Below are positions 19,097-27,755 of a stretch of 64,000 nt of DNA, piece after piece. The stretch is from Herbaspirillum hiltneri N3. GTDB taxonomy: Bacteria > Pseudomonadota > Gammaproteobacteria > Burkholderiales > Burkholderiaceae_D. Where the stretch lies: NCBI RefSeq assembly GCF_001267925.1, contig NZ_CP011409.1:3844001-3908000 (forward strand), in the 5' to 3' direction. Position 1 is the first letter of the stretch. Each line of letters opens with the position of its first letter. The position numbers were made by a program, and so were the translations under genes. The notes under the pieces were generated by a model. That model made no database searches. It had not been told where the DNA came from and was given only the letters and a program-made list of their open reading frames with translations.

Positions 19097-19110
19097 AATG
19101 ATGACATTAT
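19095..19110. promoter_or_regulatory. Candidate MarR-type operator
   Basis: The palindrome ATAATG-ATGA-CATTAT lies between the divergent regulator and flavoprotein genes and overlaps the regulator start codon. MarR proteins bind such 16-20 bp dyads, so autorepression is a reasonable inference. Confidence 0.5.
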
Positions 19111-19128
19111 CAACCAATTTTTGTGATC

Positions 19129-19863
19129 ATGGAAACCAAATCGATCTCTCGCGAAGTGCAGCGCGTCCGTTATGAACTCAAATTCCGCGAGGTCAAAGTC
19201 GCGGCCATCCGCGCCACCGGAGCCAACATGCTCAGCGTCACCTTCCACGGCGACGCGCTGGAAGACTTCACCTCGCTGTCGTTCGACGATCACATCAAGT
19301 TCGTGTTCCAGGATGCGGCCGGCGTCCAGGTGCGGCGCGACTACACGCCGATCGGCCACGATGCGCAACGCAAAGAGCTGACGCTGGAGTTTGCATTGCA
19401 TGCCGAAGGCGCCGCCACCGACTGGGCGCGCCAGGCCAAGGTCGGCATGGACGCCGTCATCGCCGGCCCGCGCGGCTCGATGGTGGTGCCGGTCGATTAC
19501 GACTGGCATTTCCTGGCGGGCGACCTGTCGTCCTTGCCGGCGATCACGCGCCGCCTTGGAGAGTTGCCTGCCGGCGCCAAGGTGATGGCAGTCATCGAAG
19601 CACCGGAGGGCGACGTCCGCCGGTTCGAAACCCGCACCGACCTCGACGTGAAATGGGTGCGCTCTGGTGAGGAGCTGCTTGCCGCCGTGCGCACGCTGAC
19701 GCTGCCGGCCGGCGAAGGCTATGTCTGGGCCGCCGGTGAAGCCGTGGTGATGAAAGCCTTGCGCGTCGTGCTGGCGGAAGAGAAGCAGCATCCCAAGGAA
19801 GCCATGCGCGTGTCCGCCTACTGGAAGCGCGGCGCCTCCGATTTCCACGAAAAGCTTGACTGA
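19129..19863 (+). CDS. Siderophore-interacting protein (FAD-dependent ferric reductase)
   Basis: 244 residues from the ATG at 19129 (a GTG at 19123 is in frame). SIP/ViuB family of ferredoxin-reductase-like flavoproteins that reduce ferric siderophores in the cytoplasm to release iron. FAD-binding RRDYTPIGHD near 67, HFLAGDLSSLPAI near 127, YVWAAGEAVVM near 202 and the typical C-terminal SAYWKRGASDFHEKLD. Divergent from a MarR regulator; no siderophore gene is nearby. Confidence 0.9.
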   Translation: METKSISREVQRVRYELKFREVKVAAIRATGANMLSVTFHGDALEDFTSLSFDDHIKFVFQDAAGVQVRRDYTPIGHDAQRKELTLEFALHAEGAATDWARQAKVGMDAVIAGPRGSMVVPVDYDWHFLAGDLSSLPAITRRLGELPAGAKVMAVIEAPEGDVRRFETRTDLDVKWVRSGEELLAAVRTLTLPAGEGYVWAAGEAVVMKALRVVLAEEKQHPKEAMRVSAYWKRGASDFHEKLD

Positions 19864-20017
19864 ATCGTCAGCGGCATTGACGTTGCACCTGCGTGCGACG
19901 TCATGTGCGCCGCCGACACCTCGTTCCCTGATAGACGCATGTCAAAAATGCAACTACGCCGATCCGCTCCTGTCCACTTGATGTCACTTGCGACATCACC
20001 AACGGACGAGGAGAACC

Positions 20018-21010
20018 ATGCATTCACGGATCAACATATTGCGGGCCGCAACGCTGCTGCTTTCCATCCTGGCGGCGTCTCTGCCGATGCAGGCCGGTGC
20101 AGCGCCGCTGCAGGATTTTCTCTATACCGGCTCGCGTGACCTGAGCGGCCTGGAGGCGCTGATCAGGCGCCCGGACATCGGCGGGGTACAGGTGGTCTAT
20201 AACTGGAGCGCCCTGGAAAAAGAAAAAGATCATTACGATTTCGCGCAAATAGAGAAGGACCTGGACTACCTGAACGGCTTGAACAAAAAACTGTTCATCC
20301 AGATTCAGGATCGATTCTTCGAACCCACCCACAAATTCGTGCCGCAGTATCTGCAGACCGATCCGGTCTACCTGGGCGGCATCGTCGCGCAGTATGACAA
20401 TCCGGGAGAGAACAAGCCCGTGGCCTCCGGCTGGGTGGCGCAACAATGGAATCCGGCCGTGCAGCAACGCTATCAGCGGCTGTTGCAGGCTCTGGCCGCC
20501 AGATTCGACGGCCGCGTGATGGGGATCAATCTGCCGGAAACCGCGATCGATCCGAAGACCAGGAACGACAAGACTGGATTCAGTTGCGACAAATACTTCA
20601 ACGCCGAAATGGAGAACATGGCCATGGCGCGAAAAGCGTTCCGGCATTCCCATGTCGTGCAGTACGTGAATTTCTGGCCCTGCGAATGGGACAACGATCA
20701 TCGCTACATGTCGCGCCTGTTCGCGCTGGCGCAAAAAGACGGGATAGGCCTGGGCGGCCCCGATATCGTGCCGCATAAAAAAGCCCAGATGAAAAACGCG
20801 TATCCCTTTTTTCATCGTTACAAAGGAAAACTTCCCCTCGTGGCGATGGCGGTGCAAGAACCGACGCTGACCTACACCAATCCCCGGACAAAAAAGCCAT
20901 TCACGCGCCAGGAATTCACGGACTACGCGGAGCATTATCTCGGCGTGGACATCATTTTCTGGAGCGCCTCCTCGCCCTGGCTGAAGCACGACGAAGCAAG
21001 TGCTCCTTAG
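20018..21010 (+). CDS. Secreted protein of unknown function, possible TIM-barrel glycoside-hydrolase fold
   Basis: 330 residues from the ATG at 20018 behind GAGGAG. A signal peptide ends near SLPMQAGAA (about residue 29). The mature part opens with DFLYTGSRDLSGLEALIRRP and GVQVVYNWSALEKEKDHYDF, a pattern of beta-alpha units as in (beta/alpha)8 glycoside hydrolases. Further strands are KLFIQIQDRF, GVDIIFWSASSPW and an acidic GINLPETAID near 170 that could carry a catalytic acid. No close family is recognised. It stands alone; the next gene converges on it. Confidence 0.7.
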   Translation: MHSRINILRAATLLLSILAASLPMQAGAAPLQDFLYTGSRDLSGLEALIRRPDIGGVQVVYNWSALEKEKDHYDFAQIEKDLDYLNGLNKKLFIQIQDRFFEPTHKFVPQYLQTDPVYLGGIVAQYDNPGENKPVASGWVAQQWNPAVQQRYQRLLQALAARFDGRVMGINLPETAIDPKTRNDKTGFSCDKYFNAEMENMAMARKAFRHSHVVQYVNFWPCEWDNDHRYMSRLFALAQKDGIGLGGPDIVPHKKAQMKNAYPFFHRYKGKLPLVAMAVQEPTLTYTNPRTKKPFTRQEFTDYAEHYLGVDIIFWSASSPWLKHDEASAP

Positions 21011-21046
21011 ACGCCGTTGCCGCGAGACCGTGATCCGGCGCCGGCG

Positions 21047-22261
21047 TCAGGCCGGCCGCCCTGCCCGCGCCGACGCCATGCCCGACAGCATCAGCAACAG
21101 CGCCAGCACGCAGGCCACCGCGCCGGCCAGGAACGCTGCGCCGTAACCGAAGTAGCCGATCAGCACGCCCACCACCGGACCGGTCAGTCCCGCCGCCAGA
21201 TCGATGAAGGCCATGAAGGTCGCCACCGCCAGCCCGCGCGAATGCGCCGGCACGCGCGCCATCGCCTGTACGCCCATCGACGGGAACACCAGCGAGAAAC
21301 CGATGCCGGTCAACAGCGTACCCAGGCCGGCCATGACCGGATCGTGGGACTGCCACAGCAGCAATTGTCCGGCCAGTTCGATCGCCACCGATACCGCGCC
21401 GACTTTGGCGCCGCCGATGCGATCCGGCAGATGGGCGAAGAACAGGCGCACGCCGACATAGCCGGCCGAGAAACCAAGGATCGCAATGCCCGCGCCCGAC
21501 CAGTTGTTGGTGGCGTAAAGCAGCACCAGGAAGCTGGTAATGATGGCGAAGGGCATGGCGCTCAACGCCAGCGCGAGACCGAAGCGCCAGATCAGGCGCA
21601 GCACTTCCGACATGGCCACGCCGCCGCCCTTGCGGCCCAATGCAGGCAGCGCGCGCAAGGTCGCCGCAATCGCCAGGCCGACCAGCGGCAACACCATGGT
21701 GGTCAGCGCCACGCCGGCGAAGCCGAAGCGCTGCTGGATCGCGATGCCGATCGGTGCGCCGAGTCCCAGTGCAGCGAACATGGCGATGCCCTGCCAGGCC
21801 ATCACCTTGCCGGTGCGCTGCATGCCGACGCGGCCGATGCCCCAGGTCATGGTGCCGGTGAGGAACAGGCTTTCCGCCGGCCCCATCAGCAGGCGGCCGA
21901 TGAACAGCACCACCAGGCTGGCGCCGGCGTCGGCGATCAGCGTCGACGCCAGATACAGCAGTCCGGCTACCGCCGCCATCGGCAAGCCGACGGCGACCGC
22001 ACGTTTGGGACCATGCCGGTCGCAATACGAACCGGAAAATTTGCGCGAGAGAATCGTCGAGAATGACTGGATCCCCACCACCCAGCCCACCGTCAATGCG
22101 CTGAAACCGAGCACGCCGTTGACGTGCAGCGGCAAAGCCGGCAACGGTATGCCGATGCAAAGGAAACTGGTGAAGACGATGGCGACCAGTGGCAGCAGCC
22201 CACCGGCCACGCTGTCGTCGGACGGGTTAGATTGCTCGGATTGTTGTGTCGTTGTGGTCAT
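21047..22261 (-). CDS. MFS transporter, YhhS-like
   Basis: 404 residues, twelve hydrophobic segments after a polar N-terminus. First helix GLLPLVAIVFTSFLCIGIPL; motif A region SRKFSGSYCDRHGPKRAVAVG; FIGRLLMGPAESLFLTGTMTWGIGR near 107-131 resembles the YhhS/UPF0226 branch of arabinose-efflux-like permeases. Substrate unknown; a sugar or drug efflux role is only suggested by family. Its promoter must lie in the long gap upstream. Confidence 0.85.
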   Translation of the reverse strand: MTTTTQQSEQSNPSDDSVAGGLLPLVAIVFTSFLCIGIPLPALPLHVNGVLGFSALTVGWVVGIQSFSTILSRKFSGSYCDRHGPKRAVAVGLPMAAVAGLLYLASTLIADAGASLVVLFIGRLLMGPAESLFLTGTMTWGIGRVGMQRTGKVMAWQGIAMFAALGLGAPIGIAIQQRFGFAGVALTTMVLPLVGLAIAATLRALPALGRKGGGVAMSEVLRLIWRFGLALALSAMPFAIITSFLVLLYATNNWSGAGIAILGFSAGYVGVRLFFAHLPDRIGGAKVGAVSVAIELAGQLLLWQSHDPVMAGLGTLLTGIGFSLVFPSMGVQAMARVPAHSRGLAVATFMAFIDLAAGLTGPVVGVLIGYFGYGAAFLAGAVACVLALLLMLSGMASARAGRPA

Positions 22262-22841
22262 GATGTTATCGGTCCCGAATGGAAATGTGCGGACGCGCGC
22301 AATCGTTGATCGGCATGGCGATCAGCGCGGAGGTCAGTATGTCAGCGAGGAAATGCGATGCAGCCTTGGCTGCGGGGAAGTTCGAGAGGGACAAGGCAGG
22401 CCCGTCCCGGGGAAGTGAGCGTATCGTCAATTTTTCACCTTGGCGTTATACACGTGCGTGCGATGGAATCGCTGCCTGAACCTTCAGACATGCACGTGAA
22501 TGACGCGTTGGTTGACGTGAACGCTTACGTAACGAAGCAGGAGGCCGGCAAGGGGATGCAGCTTCAGCTTAACCCAGGACGTTCTGTTTCGTTATTTGCC
22601 GTCGATTATACAGAATAGTTTTATTGGTGCGCAGGCGTCCCCCGCCGCCGCACAAAACAAGCGATTCGCGCAGACGCGACAAAGCCCGCTTAGAGCGGGC
22701 TTTGTCGGGCGCCGGCAATATTGCCACCGGCGGTGCTTCTACAGCTACAGGTACATCTACGGCTACAACCGTCTTCAACATCAGTTTCAACTGCAACTAC
22801 AGACTACGGGTACATCTACAACAACAGCAACTACTCAGAGA
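22262..22841. other. Long intergenic region upstream of the MFS gene
   Basis: 580 bases without a convincing gene. It carries the MFS promoter region, ACGT-rich inverted sequence around 22497-22540 (TTGACGTGAACG next to TTACGTAA) that might be a regulator site, the strong hairpin at 22677-22707, and a low-complexity Thr/Ala- or Gln-coding stretch at about 22735-22840. Open frames here lack ribosome sites and family resemblance. Confidence 0.45.
22677..22707 (-). terminator. Strong hairpin downstream of the hsp20 gene
   Basis: Perfect 14-bp inverted repeat: CGACAAAGCCCGCT at 22677-22690, TAG loop, and its complement at 22694-22707. It lies 135 bases past the hsp20 stop. No long U-tract follows the stem, so it may be a transcript-stabilising or weak terminator structure. 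Confidence 0.55.
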
Positions 22842-23294
22842 TTAAGCGGCGTTGCGTTCCAGGCGATGAACATTGTCGCCGTTGATTTCGATCTTGCGCG
22901 GCTTCAGCGCTTCGGGCACTTCACGCACCAGCTCGATGCTCAGCAGGCCGTTTTCCAGTTGAGCGCCGACGACCTTGATGTGGTTGGCAAGCTGGAAGCG
23001 CTGTTCAAAATCACGCGCTGCGATGCCGCGATGCAGGAAGTTGACGGCCTGGTCTTCCTTCTGCTTGCGACCGACGATTTTCAGTGTGTCATTCTCGGCT
23101 TCGATGTCGATTTCGGCGCTGCTGAAACCGGCCACGGCCATGGTAATGCGGTATTTGTCTTCGGCAACCAGCTCGATGTTGTAGGGCGGATAGCTCGGTT
23201 GCGAATCCGCGCGCTGCGCGTTGTCGAACAGTTGAGCCAGGCGATCGAAGCCGATTGCGGAACGGTAAAGTGGGGAAAAGTCGTGAGTACGCAT
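22842..23294 (-). CDS. Small heat-shock protein, IbpA/Hsp20 family
   Basis: 150 residues from the ATG at 23292-23294, preceded by GAGGA. ATP-independent chaperone that holds unfolding proteins. N-terminal MRTHDFSPLYRSAIGFDRL and YPPYNIELVAEDKYRITMAVAG are typical of the IbpA class. The alpha-crystallin domain spans about 38-125 with VGRKQKE, FLHRGIAARDFEQRFQL and ENGLLSIELVREVPE. Upstream frame extension to 23471 has no Hsp20 character and is untranslated leader. Confidence 0.93.
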   Translation of the reverse strand: MRTHDFSPLYRSAIGFDRLAQLFDNAQRADSQPSYPPYNIELVAEDKYRITMAVAGFSSAEIDIEAENDTLKIVGRKQKEDQAVNFLHRGIAARDFEQRFQLANHIKVVGAQLENGLLSIELVREVPEALKPRKIEINGDNVHRLERNAA

Positions 23295-23299
23295 AATAG

Positions 23300-23318
23300 T
23301 ATCCTCGTAAGAAAAAGC
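23300..23318 (-). promoter_or_regulatory. Possible fourU-like RNA thermometer over the hsp20 ribosome site
   Basis: In the minus-strand transcript the Shine-Dalgarno AGGA (complement of 23302-23305) can pair with a U-rich run (complement of 23312-23316) a few bases upstream, leaving a short loop. Small heat-shock genes are often controlled by such ROSE or fourU thermometers. This is inference from local pairing only. Confidence 0.35.
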
Positions 23319-23403
23319 GATAAATGGGCGCGAACCTCCATTGAGCATCCGCTGGGCCGACGGGCGGTTTGAGCCGGTTTCCCGCTGCCTTGTTACCGAT
23401 ATA

Positions 23404-23426
23404 CGTGCATACTTTTTCTTTTCAAG
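23404..23426 (-). promoter_or_regulatory. Candidate heat-shock (sigma-32) promoter of hsp20
   Basis: CTTGAAA (complement of 23420-23426) matches the sigma-32 -35 element. About 14 bases later a CACGTAT-like sequence is only a weak match to the CCCCAT -10. It would give a leader of about 100 bases. Confidence 0.4.
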
Positions 23427-23506
23427 AGATTTTTTTATGGCGTCGATTATTTTTTTGACGTCGATTTTCATCCTTGATTTTTACTCTTGATTTTCAGGCC
23501 TGATTT

Positions 23507-24379
23507 TTAGCGTCCGTCATTTTTCATCGCGGCAACAACCGTGCGCAATACGCCTTGCGCACGCGTATCGCGCACGCTGGTATGCAGCATCACCTGCGCC
23601 AGCGGCAGCGACGGCAGCTTCATGCTCTTGCCGACGTCGATCGCGCCGGCCGGCTTGACGCGATACAACAAGGCGGTCACCGCCAGTCCCGCCGTGACCG
23701 CCGCTGCGACGGCATGCACGCCGCCGCCGACGAAGACTTCGGTCCACGCAATGCCGGCATCGTCCAGACGCCGCACCGCCAGTTCGCGGATACCGCAACT
23801 GGGCGAAAACGTCGCCAGCCGGAGCGGCTCACCGGCGCGCGGCTGCCACTGCGGCGCGGCAAACCATCCCATGCGTTCTTCCTGGATCAGTTCACCGTCG
23901 CTGCGCTCGCCATCGCGGCGCACGATGACGGCTTCCAGTTCACCGCGGTCGTACATGGCGAGCAAGTCGCGCGAGGCGCCGATGCGCACCTCGACCACCA
24001 CGCCCGGATCGAACGCATTGATCTGCGCCAAGATGGCGGGAAGGCCGTCGCCGGCAACGTGATCGCTGATGCCCAGACTCAGGCGCACCGTCGACGTCTC
24101 CATGCGCCCCAGCGCCCTCTCGTGCGCCGTCAGCAAGTTGCGCGCGGCGTCGAGGAAACCCAGCCCGTCCGAAGACAGGCGCACTTGCCGCGGCGTGCGT
24201 TCAAGCAGGCGGCGGCCGAGGCGGTCTTCCAGGCGTTTGAGCTTCAGGCTGATGGCGGACTGCGTGGTGTACAGCGCCTCCGCCGCCCGCGTAAAACTTT
24301 GCATATCTGCAACCAGGACGAAAGCCTGGACGGCGTCGAGGTCAAGCGGGCGTTGGGTTGGTTCCATTTTCGGGCTCAT
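23507..24379 (-). CDS. LysR-family transcriptional regulator
   Basis: 290 residues (an alternative ATG at 24367 removes four). N-terminal winged HTH: LDAVQAFVLVADMQSFTRAAEALYTTQSAISLKLKRLEDRLG is split here as AEALYTTQSAISLKLKRLE near 33-51. The C-terminal effector domain begins with TVRLSLGISDHVAG near 97. Divergent from the tautomerase gene, whose promoter it probably controls; the AT-rich 139-base gap between them is the likely binding region. Confidence 0.9.
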   Translation of the reverse strand: MSPKMEPTQRPLDLDAVQAFVLVADMQSFTRAAEALYTTQSAISLKLKRLEDRLGRRLLERTPRQVRLSSDGLGFLDAARNLLTAHERALGRMETSTVRLSLGISDHVAGDGLPAILAQINAFDPGVVVEVRIGASRDLLAMYDRGELEAVIVRRDGERSDGELIQEERMGWFAAPQWQPRAGEPLRLATFSPSCGIRELAVRRLDDAGIAWTEVFVGGGVHAVAAAVTAGLAVTALLYRVKPAGAIDVGKSMKLPSLPLAQVMLHTSVRDTRAQGVLRTVVAAMKNDGR

Positions 24380-24518
24380 TGGGAATGCTTATGGATGGGC
24401 GTCAATCATTTCAAATGAATATCATTGAAATATATAACCATGTATTTTAAAAATGATACACCTGATCTAAGATGCCTGCATACCCACCGCGATTCATCAC
24501 CTTTTCAAGGAGAACACT

Positions 24519-24902
24519 ATGCCCTTTGCCCGAGTCTTCATCCGCCGCGGCGAGACCCGCGAATACCGCCAGGCCATTCTCGACAACCTCTACGAAGCCA
24601 TGGTCGAAAGCTTCAATGTGCCGGAAGACGACAAGTTCATGGTGATCGACGAGTACGATCCGGAGAACTTCGTTTTCAGCAAGACCTACATGAACATAGC
24701 GCGCAGCGACAAGTTCGTGCTGATCCAGCTGACCGTGAGCAACACACGCACCATCGAGCAGAAGAAAGCGCTCTACGCACGCATCGTCGAGCGCCTGAAC
24801 CAGCAACCCGGCATCCGCCCGGAGGACATCTTCATCAACCTGGTCGAAGTGAACAAGGAGAACTGGTCGTTCGGCCATGGGCTGGCGCAATATGCCTTGT
24901 GA
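24519..24902 (+). CDS. Tautomerase-superfamily protein
   Basis: 127 residues behind AAGGAGA. The sequence begins MPFARVF, so removal of Met exposes catalytic Pro1 as in 4-oxalocrotonate tautomerase and MSAD-type enzymes. The length and the motif NVPEDDKFMVIDEYDPENF near 36-54, and ENWSFGHGLAQYAL at the end, fit the tautomerase_2 group with two fused beta-alpha-beta units. Divergent from a LysR regulator. Substrate unknown. Confidence 0.88.
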   Translation: MPFARVFIRRGETREYRQAILDNLYEAMVESFNVPEDDKFMVIDEYDPENFVFSKTYMNIARSDKFVLIQLTVSNTRTIEQKKALYARIVERLNQQPGIRPEDIFINLVEVNKENWSFGHGLAQYAL

Positions 24903-24991
24903 ATCCGCGCGGTAAGCTGCCCGCCCACCCAGGCCCTGGATAGCTGATAGCATGGCAAGCCCGATCAACTTGCCTTGCCGTCCTTGCCCCC

Positions 24992-26083
24992 ATGCCGACA
25001 ACCAGTTCCAAGCCCGAGACTTCCCGCAGCTATCTGCGCCGCATCGCCCTGGTGCTGGCGCTGGTCAGCGCCGGCTGCGCTGCAGCGGGCAAATATTACG
25101 ATCCCGACAAACCCAATCGCACGCCGTCCGGCTTCCGCAACACCACTCCGCAGGAACCGCGCGCGTCGCTGCTGAAGTGGCAGTGGGAGCGCCTCACGCA
25201 AGGCCTGCCGAAAGCGCCGGCCAACAACTACCACTTCCCGATGGCCACGCCGGAGATCGCCTGGCTGCAGGCCAACAAGAGCGTCACCAGCGCGACCTGG
25301 ATCAGCCATGCGACTGCGCTGCTGCAAATCAACGGCATGAACGTCATCACCGATCCGATCTTCTCCGAGCGCGCCTCGCCGTTCAGCTTCATCGGCCCCA
25401 AACGTAAGGTGCCGCTCAACATCACGCCGGAACAATTGCCGCACATCGACGTGGTGGTGATTTCGCACAATCATTACGATCACCTCGACCAGGCCAGCGT
25501 CGAGCAGCTCAATCGCCAGGCCGGCGGACCGCCGCTGTTCCTGGTGCCGCTGGGGGTGAAAGAATGGATGGCCGGCGTCGGCATCACCAACGTGCGCGAA
25601 ATGGACTGGTGGGACAAGACCAGCGCCGGCCAACTCGATATCAGCTTCGTGCCGGTGCAGCACTGGTCGGCGCGCACCCTGACCGACCGCTCCGAGACAC
25701 TGTGGGGCGGCTGGGTAATCAGGACCGCCGACGGCGCCCCGCATCCGTTTTCGGTATTCTTCGCAGGCGATACCGGCTATTCAAAGGACTTCAAGGACAT
25801 CGCCAGCAAGTTCGGCGGTTTCGACTTCGCGCTGATTCCCATCGGCGCCTATGCGCCGCGCTGGTTCATGCAGGGCCAGCACGTCGATCCGGAACAGGCG
25901 GTGCAAATCCACAAGGACGTGCACGCCAGGCGCTCGATAGGGATTCATTGGGGGACCTTCGAACTGGCCGACGAGCCGCTCGACGAACCGCCTCAGTTGC
26001 TGGCCGAGGCGGTGAAGAAAGCCGGATTGCCGGCGCAGGAATTTACCGTGCTCAAGCATGGCGAGACGATAAAACTGGATTGA
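24992..26083 (+). CDS. Metallo-beta-lactamase-fold lipoprotein, NAPE-PLD/RomA-like
   Basis: 363 residues. N-terminal basic-hydrophobic segment ending in LVSAGC (about 23-28) is a lipobox, so the protein is probably a lipoprotein. The MBL core has VISHNHYDHLD near 156 (HxHxDH metal motif), VPVQHWSART near 222, FFAGDTGYSKDF near 253 and GIHWGTFELADEP near 312. This pattern matches the N-acyl-phosphatidylethanolamine phospholipase D-like/RomA group. A phospholipid or lipid-amide substrate is family-based inference. Confidence 0.87.
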   Translation: MPTTSSKPETSRSYLRRIALVLALVSAGCAAAGKYYDPDKPNRTPSGFRNTTPQEPRASLLKWQWERLTQGLPKAPANNYHFPMATPEIAWLQANKSVTSATWISHATALLQINGMNVITDPIFSERASPFSFIGPKRKVPLNITPEQLPHIDVVVISHNHYDHLDQASVEQLNRQAGGPPLFLVPLGVKEWMAGVGITNVREMDWWDKTSAGQLDISFVPVQHWSARTLTDRSETLWGGWVIRTADGAPHPFSVFFAGDTGYSKDFKDIASKFGGFDFALIPIGAYAPRWFMQGQHVDPEQAVQIHKDVHARRSIGIHWGTFELADEPLDEPPQLLAEAVKKAGLPAQEFTVLKHGETIKLD

Positions 26084-26102
26084 TTTGGTCGCCGCATAAA
26101 AA

Positions 26103-26132
26103 AATCGCAGGGAAATTTCTTTCCCTGCGATT
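26103..26132. terminator. Bidirectional intrinsic terminator
   Basis: Perfect 13-bp stem AATCGCAGGGAAA / TTTCCCTGCGATT with a TTTC loop, between convergent genes. On the minus strand it is followed by a run of seven U, a classical terminator for the cupin-aminotransferase unit. Confidence 0.88.
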
Positions 26133-26157
26133 CTCTGAACAAGCTGCCGCCAACGCA

Positions 26158-26487
26158 CTAATCAACAATAAACAGCTTCGCACCCGTCGACGTCGATGAC
26201 CGGTGCGCTTCCGCATTGTCGGCCACCTGATAGCTCATGCCGGCCTTGAGCAGGAAAGTGCGGCCGTCGTCCAGCTCGGTATGCAACTCCCCTTCCAGAC
26301 ATAGCAGCACATGGCCCTTCTTGCACCAGTGGTCGGCCAGATAGCCCGGCGTGTACTCGACCATGCGGACGCGAATCGGACCGAACTGGCGCGTGCGCCA
26401 GGTGGCCATGCCGCTGTCGCCCTTGTGTTCGGTACGCTCGACGGTGCTCCAGTCGGTCGTGCCGAACGGCAGGTTGCCGATCTCCAT
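26158..26487 (-). CDS. DHCW-motif cupin-fold protein
   Basis: 109 residues from the ATG at 26485-26487, overlapping the aminotransferase stop by one base (TAATG). A small single-domain cupin: GYLADHWCKKGHVLLCLEGELHTEL is the core, with DHWCKKGHVLLCLEGEL at about 51-67 as the family signature. Function unknown; translational coupling to the aminotransferase suggests a role with its product. Confidence 0.85.
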   Translation of the reverse strand: MEIGNLPFGTTDWSTVERTEHKGDSGMATWRTRQFGPIRVRMVEYTPGYLADHWCKKGHVLLCLEGELHTELDDGRTFLLKAGMSYQVADNAEAHRSSTSTGAKLFIVD

Positions 26488-27680
26488 TACAGCTTGGCGG
26501 CGATGAGTTTGCCGAGGCGCTCGACACCGGCGCGGATTTTTTCCGGAGGCACGGTGACGAAGCTCAGGCGCAGCGTATTGTGTTGCGGCTCGTTGGCGTA
26601 GAACGGTGCGCCCGGCACGAAGGCGACGTGCTGTTCGACCGCTTCCTTGAGCAAGGCGCCGCTGTCGATGTGCTTCGGCAGCGTCACCCAGATGAACATG
26701 CCGCCTTCCGGTTTGGTCCAGCTGGTGCCGGCCGGGAAGTAGGTTTGCAGCGCGTCGAGCATGGCCTGGCACTGGTCGGCGTACAGCTTGCGGATGGTCG
26801 GGATATGCGTTTGCAGGAAGCCGTCCTTGACCGCTTCGTACACCACCATCTGGGTCAGCTGCGCCGTGTGGAGATCGGCCGCCTGCTTGGCCTGTTCCAT
26901 CTTCAGGATCAGCGGCGTCGGCGCCACCACGTAGCCGAGCCGGATGCCCGGAGTCAGCACTTTCGAGAACGAACCCATGTAGATCACCCCGGCCGGATTC
27001 ATGTTGAGCATCTTCGGCAGCGGATCGTTGCGGTAGCTCAGCGCGCCGTACGGATCATCTTCGATCAGCGGCAGGCCCAGGCGTGCACAGGCTTCCACCA
27101 GCGCGAAGCGGCGCTCCAGCGGCAGCGTGCGGCCGGTCGGGTTTTGGAAGTTCGGCAGCGAGTACAGCAGACGCGCACCCTTGCCCAGTTCTTCGACGGC
27201 GGAAGGAATCAGGCCCTGCTCATCGCTCGGCACCGAAATGAAGTTCGGACCGTAGATCGAAAACGCCTGCAGCGCACCCAGATAGCTCGGTGTTTCCACC
27301 ATCACGTTGCTGCCTTCGTCGATCAGCACTTTGCCCAGCAGGTCCAGGCCTTGTTGCGAGCCGGACACCATCAGCACTTGTTCCGGCAAGATCCTGGCGC
27401 CGTCGGTGGACAGCGAATTGGCTACCCATTCACGCAATGGACCGTAGCCGTCGGTCGGGCCGTATTGCAGCGCAATCTTGCCTTGCTGCGTCAGCACGGT
27501 GTCAAACGCCGCCTTCATGCGCTCGACCGGGAAGGTCGCCGGCGAAGGCAAGCCGCCTGCGAACGACGTGATTTCCGGACGCATGGTGATCTTCAGGATT
27601 TCGCGGATGGCCGAGCTTTGCAGTTGCTGCGAACGTTTGGAGAAATTCCACTGCAGTGGATTGGGGTTTTCGATTTTCAT
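26487..27680 (-). CDS. PLP-dependent aminotransferase (fold type I, LysN/2-aminoadipate-like)
   Basis: 397 residues from the ATG at 27678-27680. Class I/II aminotransferase domain with LMVSGSQQGLDLLGKVL (about 100), YSLPNFQNPTGRTLP (about 175), LIEDDPYGALSY (about 212) and the catalytic Lys in YMGSFSKVLTPGIRLGY (about 238-254). The N-terminus (MKIENPNPLQWNFSKRS) and overall pattern fit the valine-pyruvate/2-aminoadipate transaminase group. Followed by a coupled cupin and preceded by RidA, so the cluster handles amino or imino acids. Confidence 0.88.
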   Translation of the reverse strand: MKIENPNPLQWNFSKRSQQLQSSAIREILKITMRPEITSFAGGLPSPATFPVERMKAAFDTVLTQQGKIALQYGPTDGYGPLREWVANSLSTDGARILPEQVLMVSGSQQGLDLLGKVLIDEGSNVMVETPSYLGALQAFSIYGPNFISVPSDEQGLIPSAVEELGKGARLLYSLPNFQNPTGRTLPLERRFALVEACARLGLPLIEDDPYGALSYRNDPLPKMLNMNPAGVIYMGSFSKVLTPGIRLGYVVAPTPLILKMEQAKQAADLHTAQLTQMVVYEAVKDGFLQTHIPTIRKLYADQCQAMLDALQTYFPAGTSWTKPEGGMFIWVTLPKHIDSGALLKEAVEQHVAFVPGAPFYANEPQHNTLRLSFVTVPPEKIRAGVERLGKLIAAKL

Positions 27681-27755
27681 GATGCCTGCCAAAAATAGGG
27701 TCGTAGTACAAAGCGCGAACCGGTCATTTGCCAGTCCTGCAATCAAATTGGAGCT

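Noticed and set aside
22596..23372. Plus-strand frame across the hsp20 gene
   Set aside because: It is the antisense of a clear Hsp20 protein and contains low-complexity sequence.
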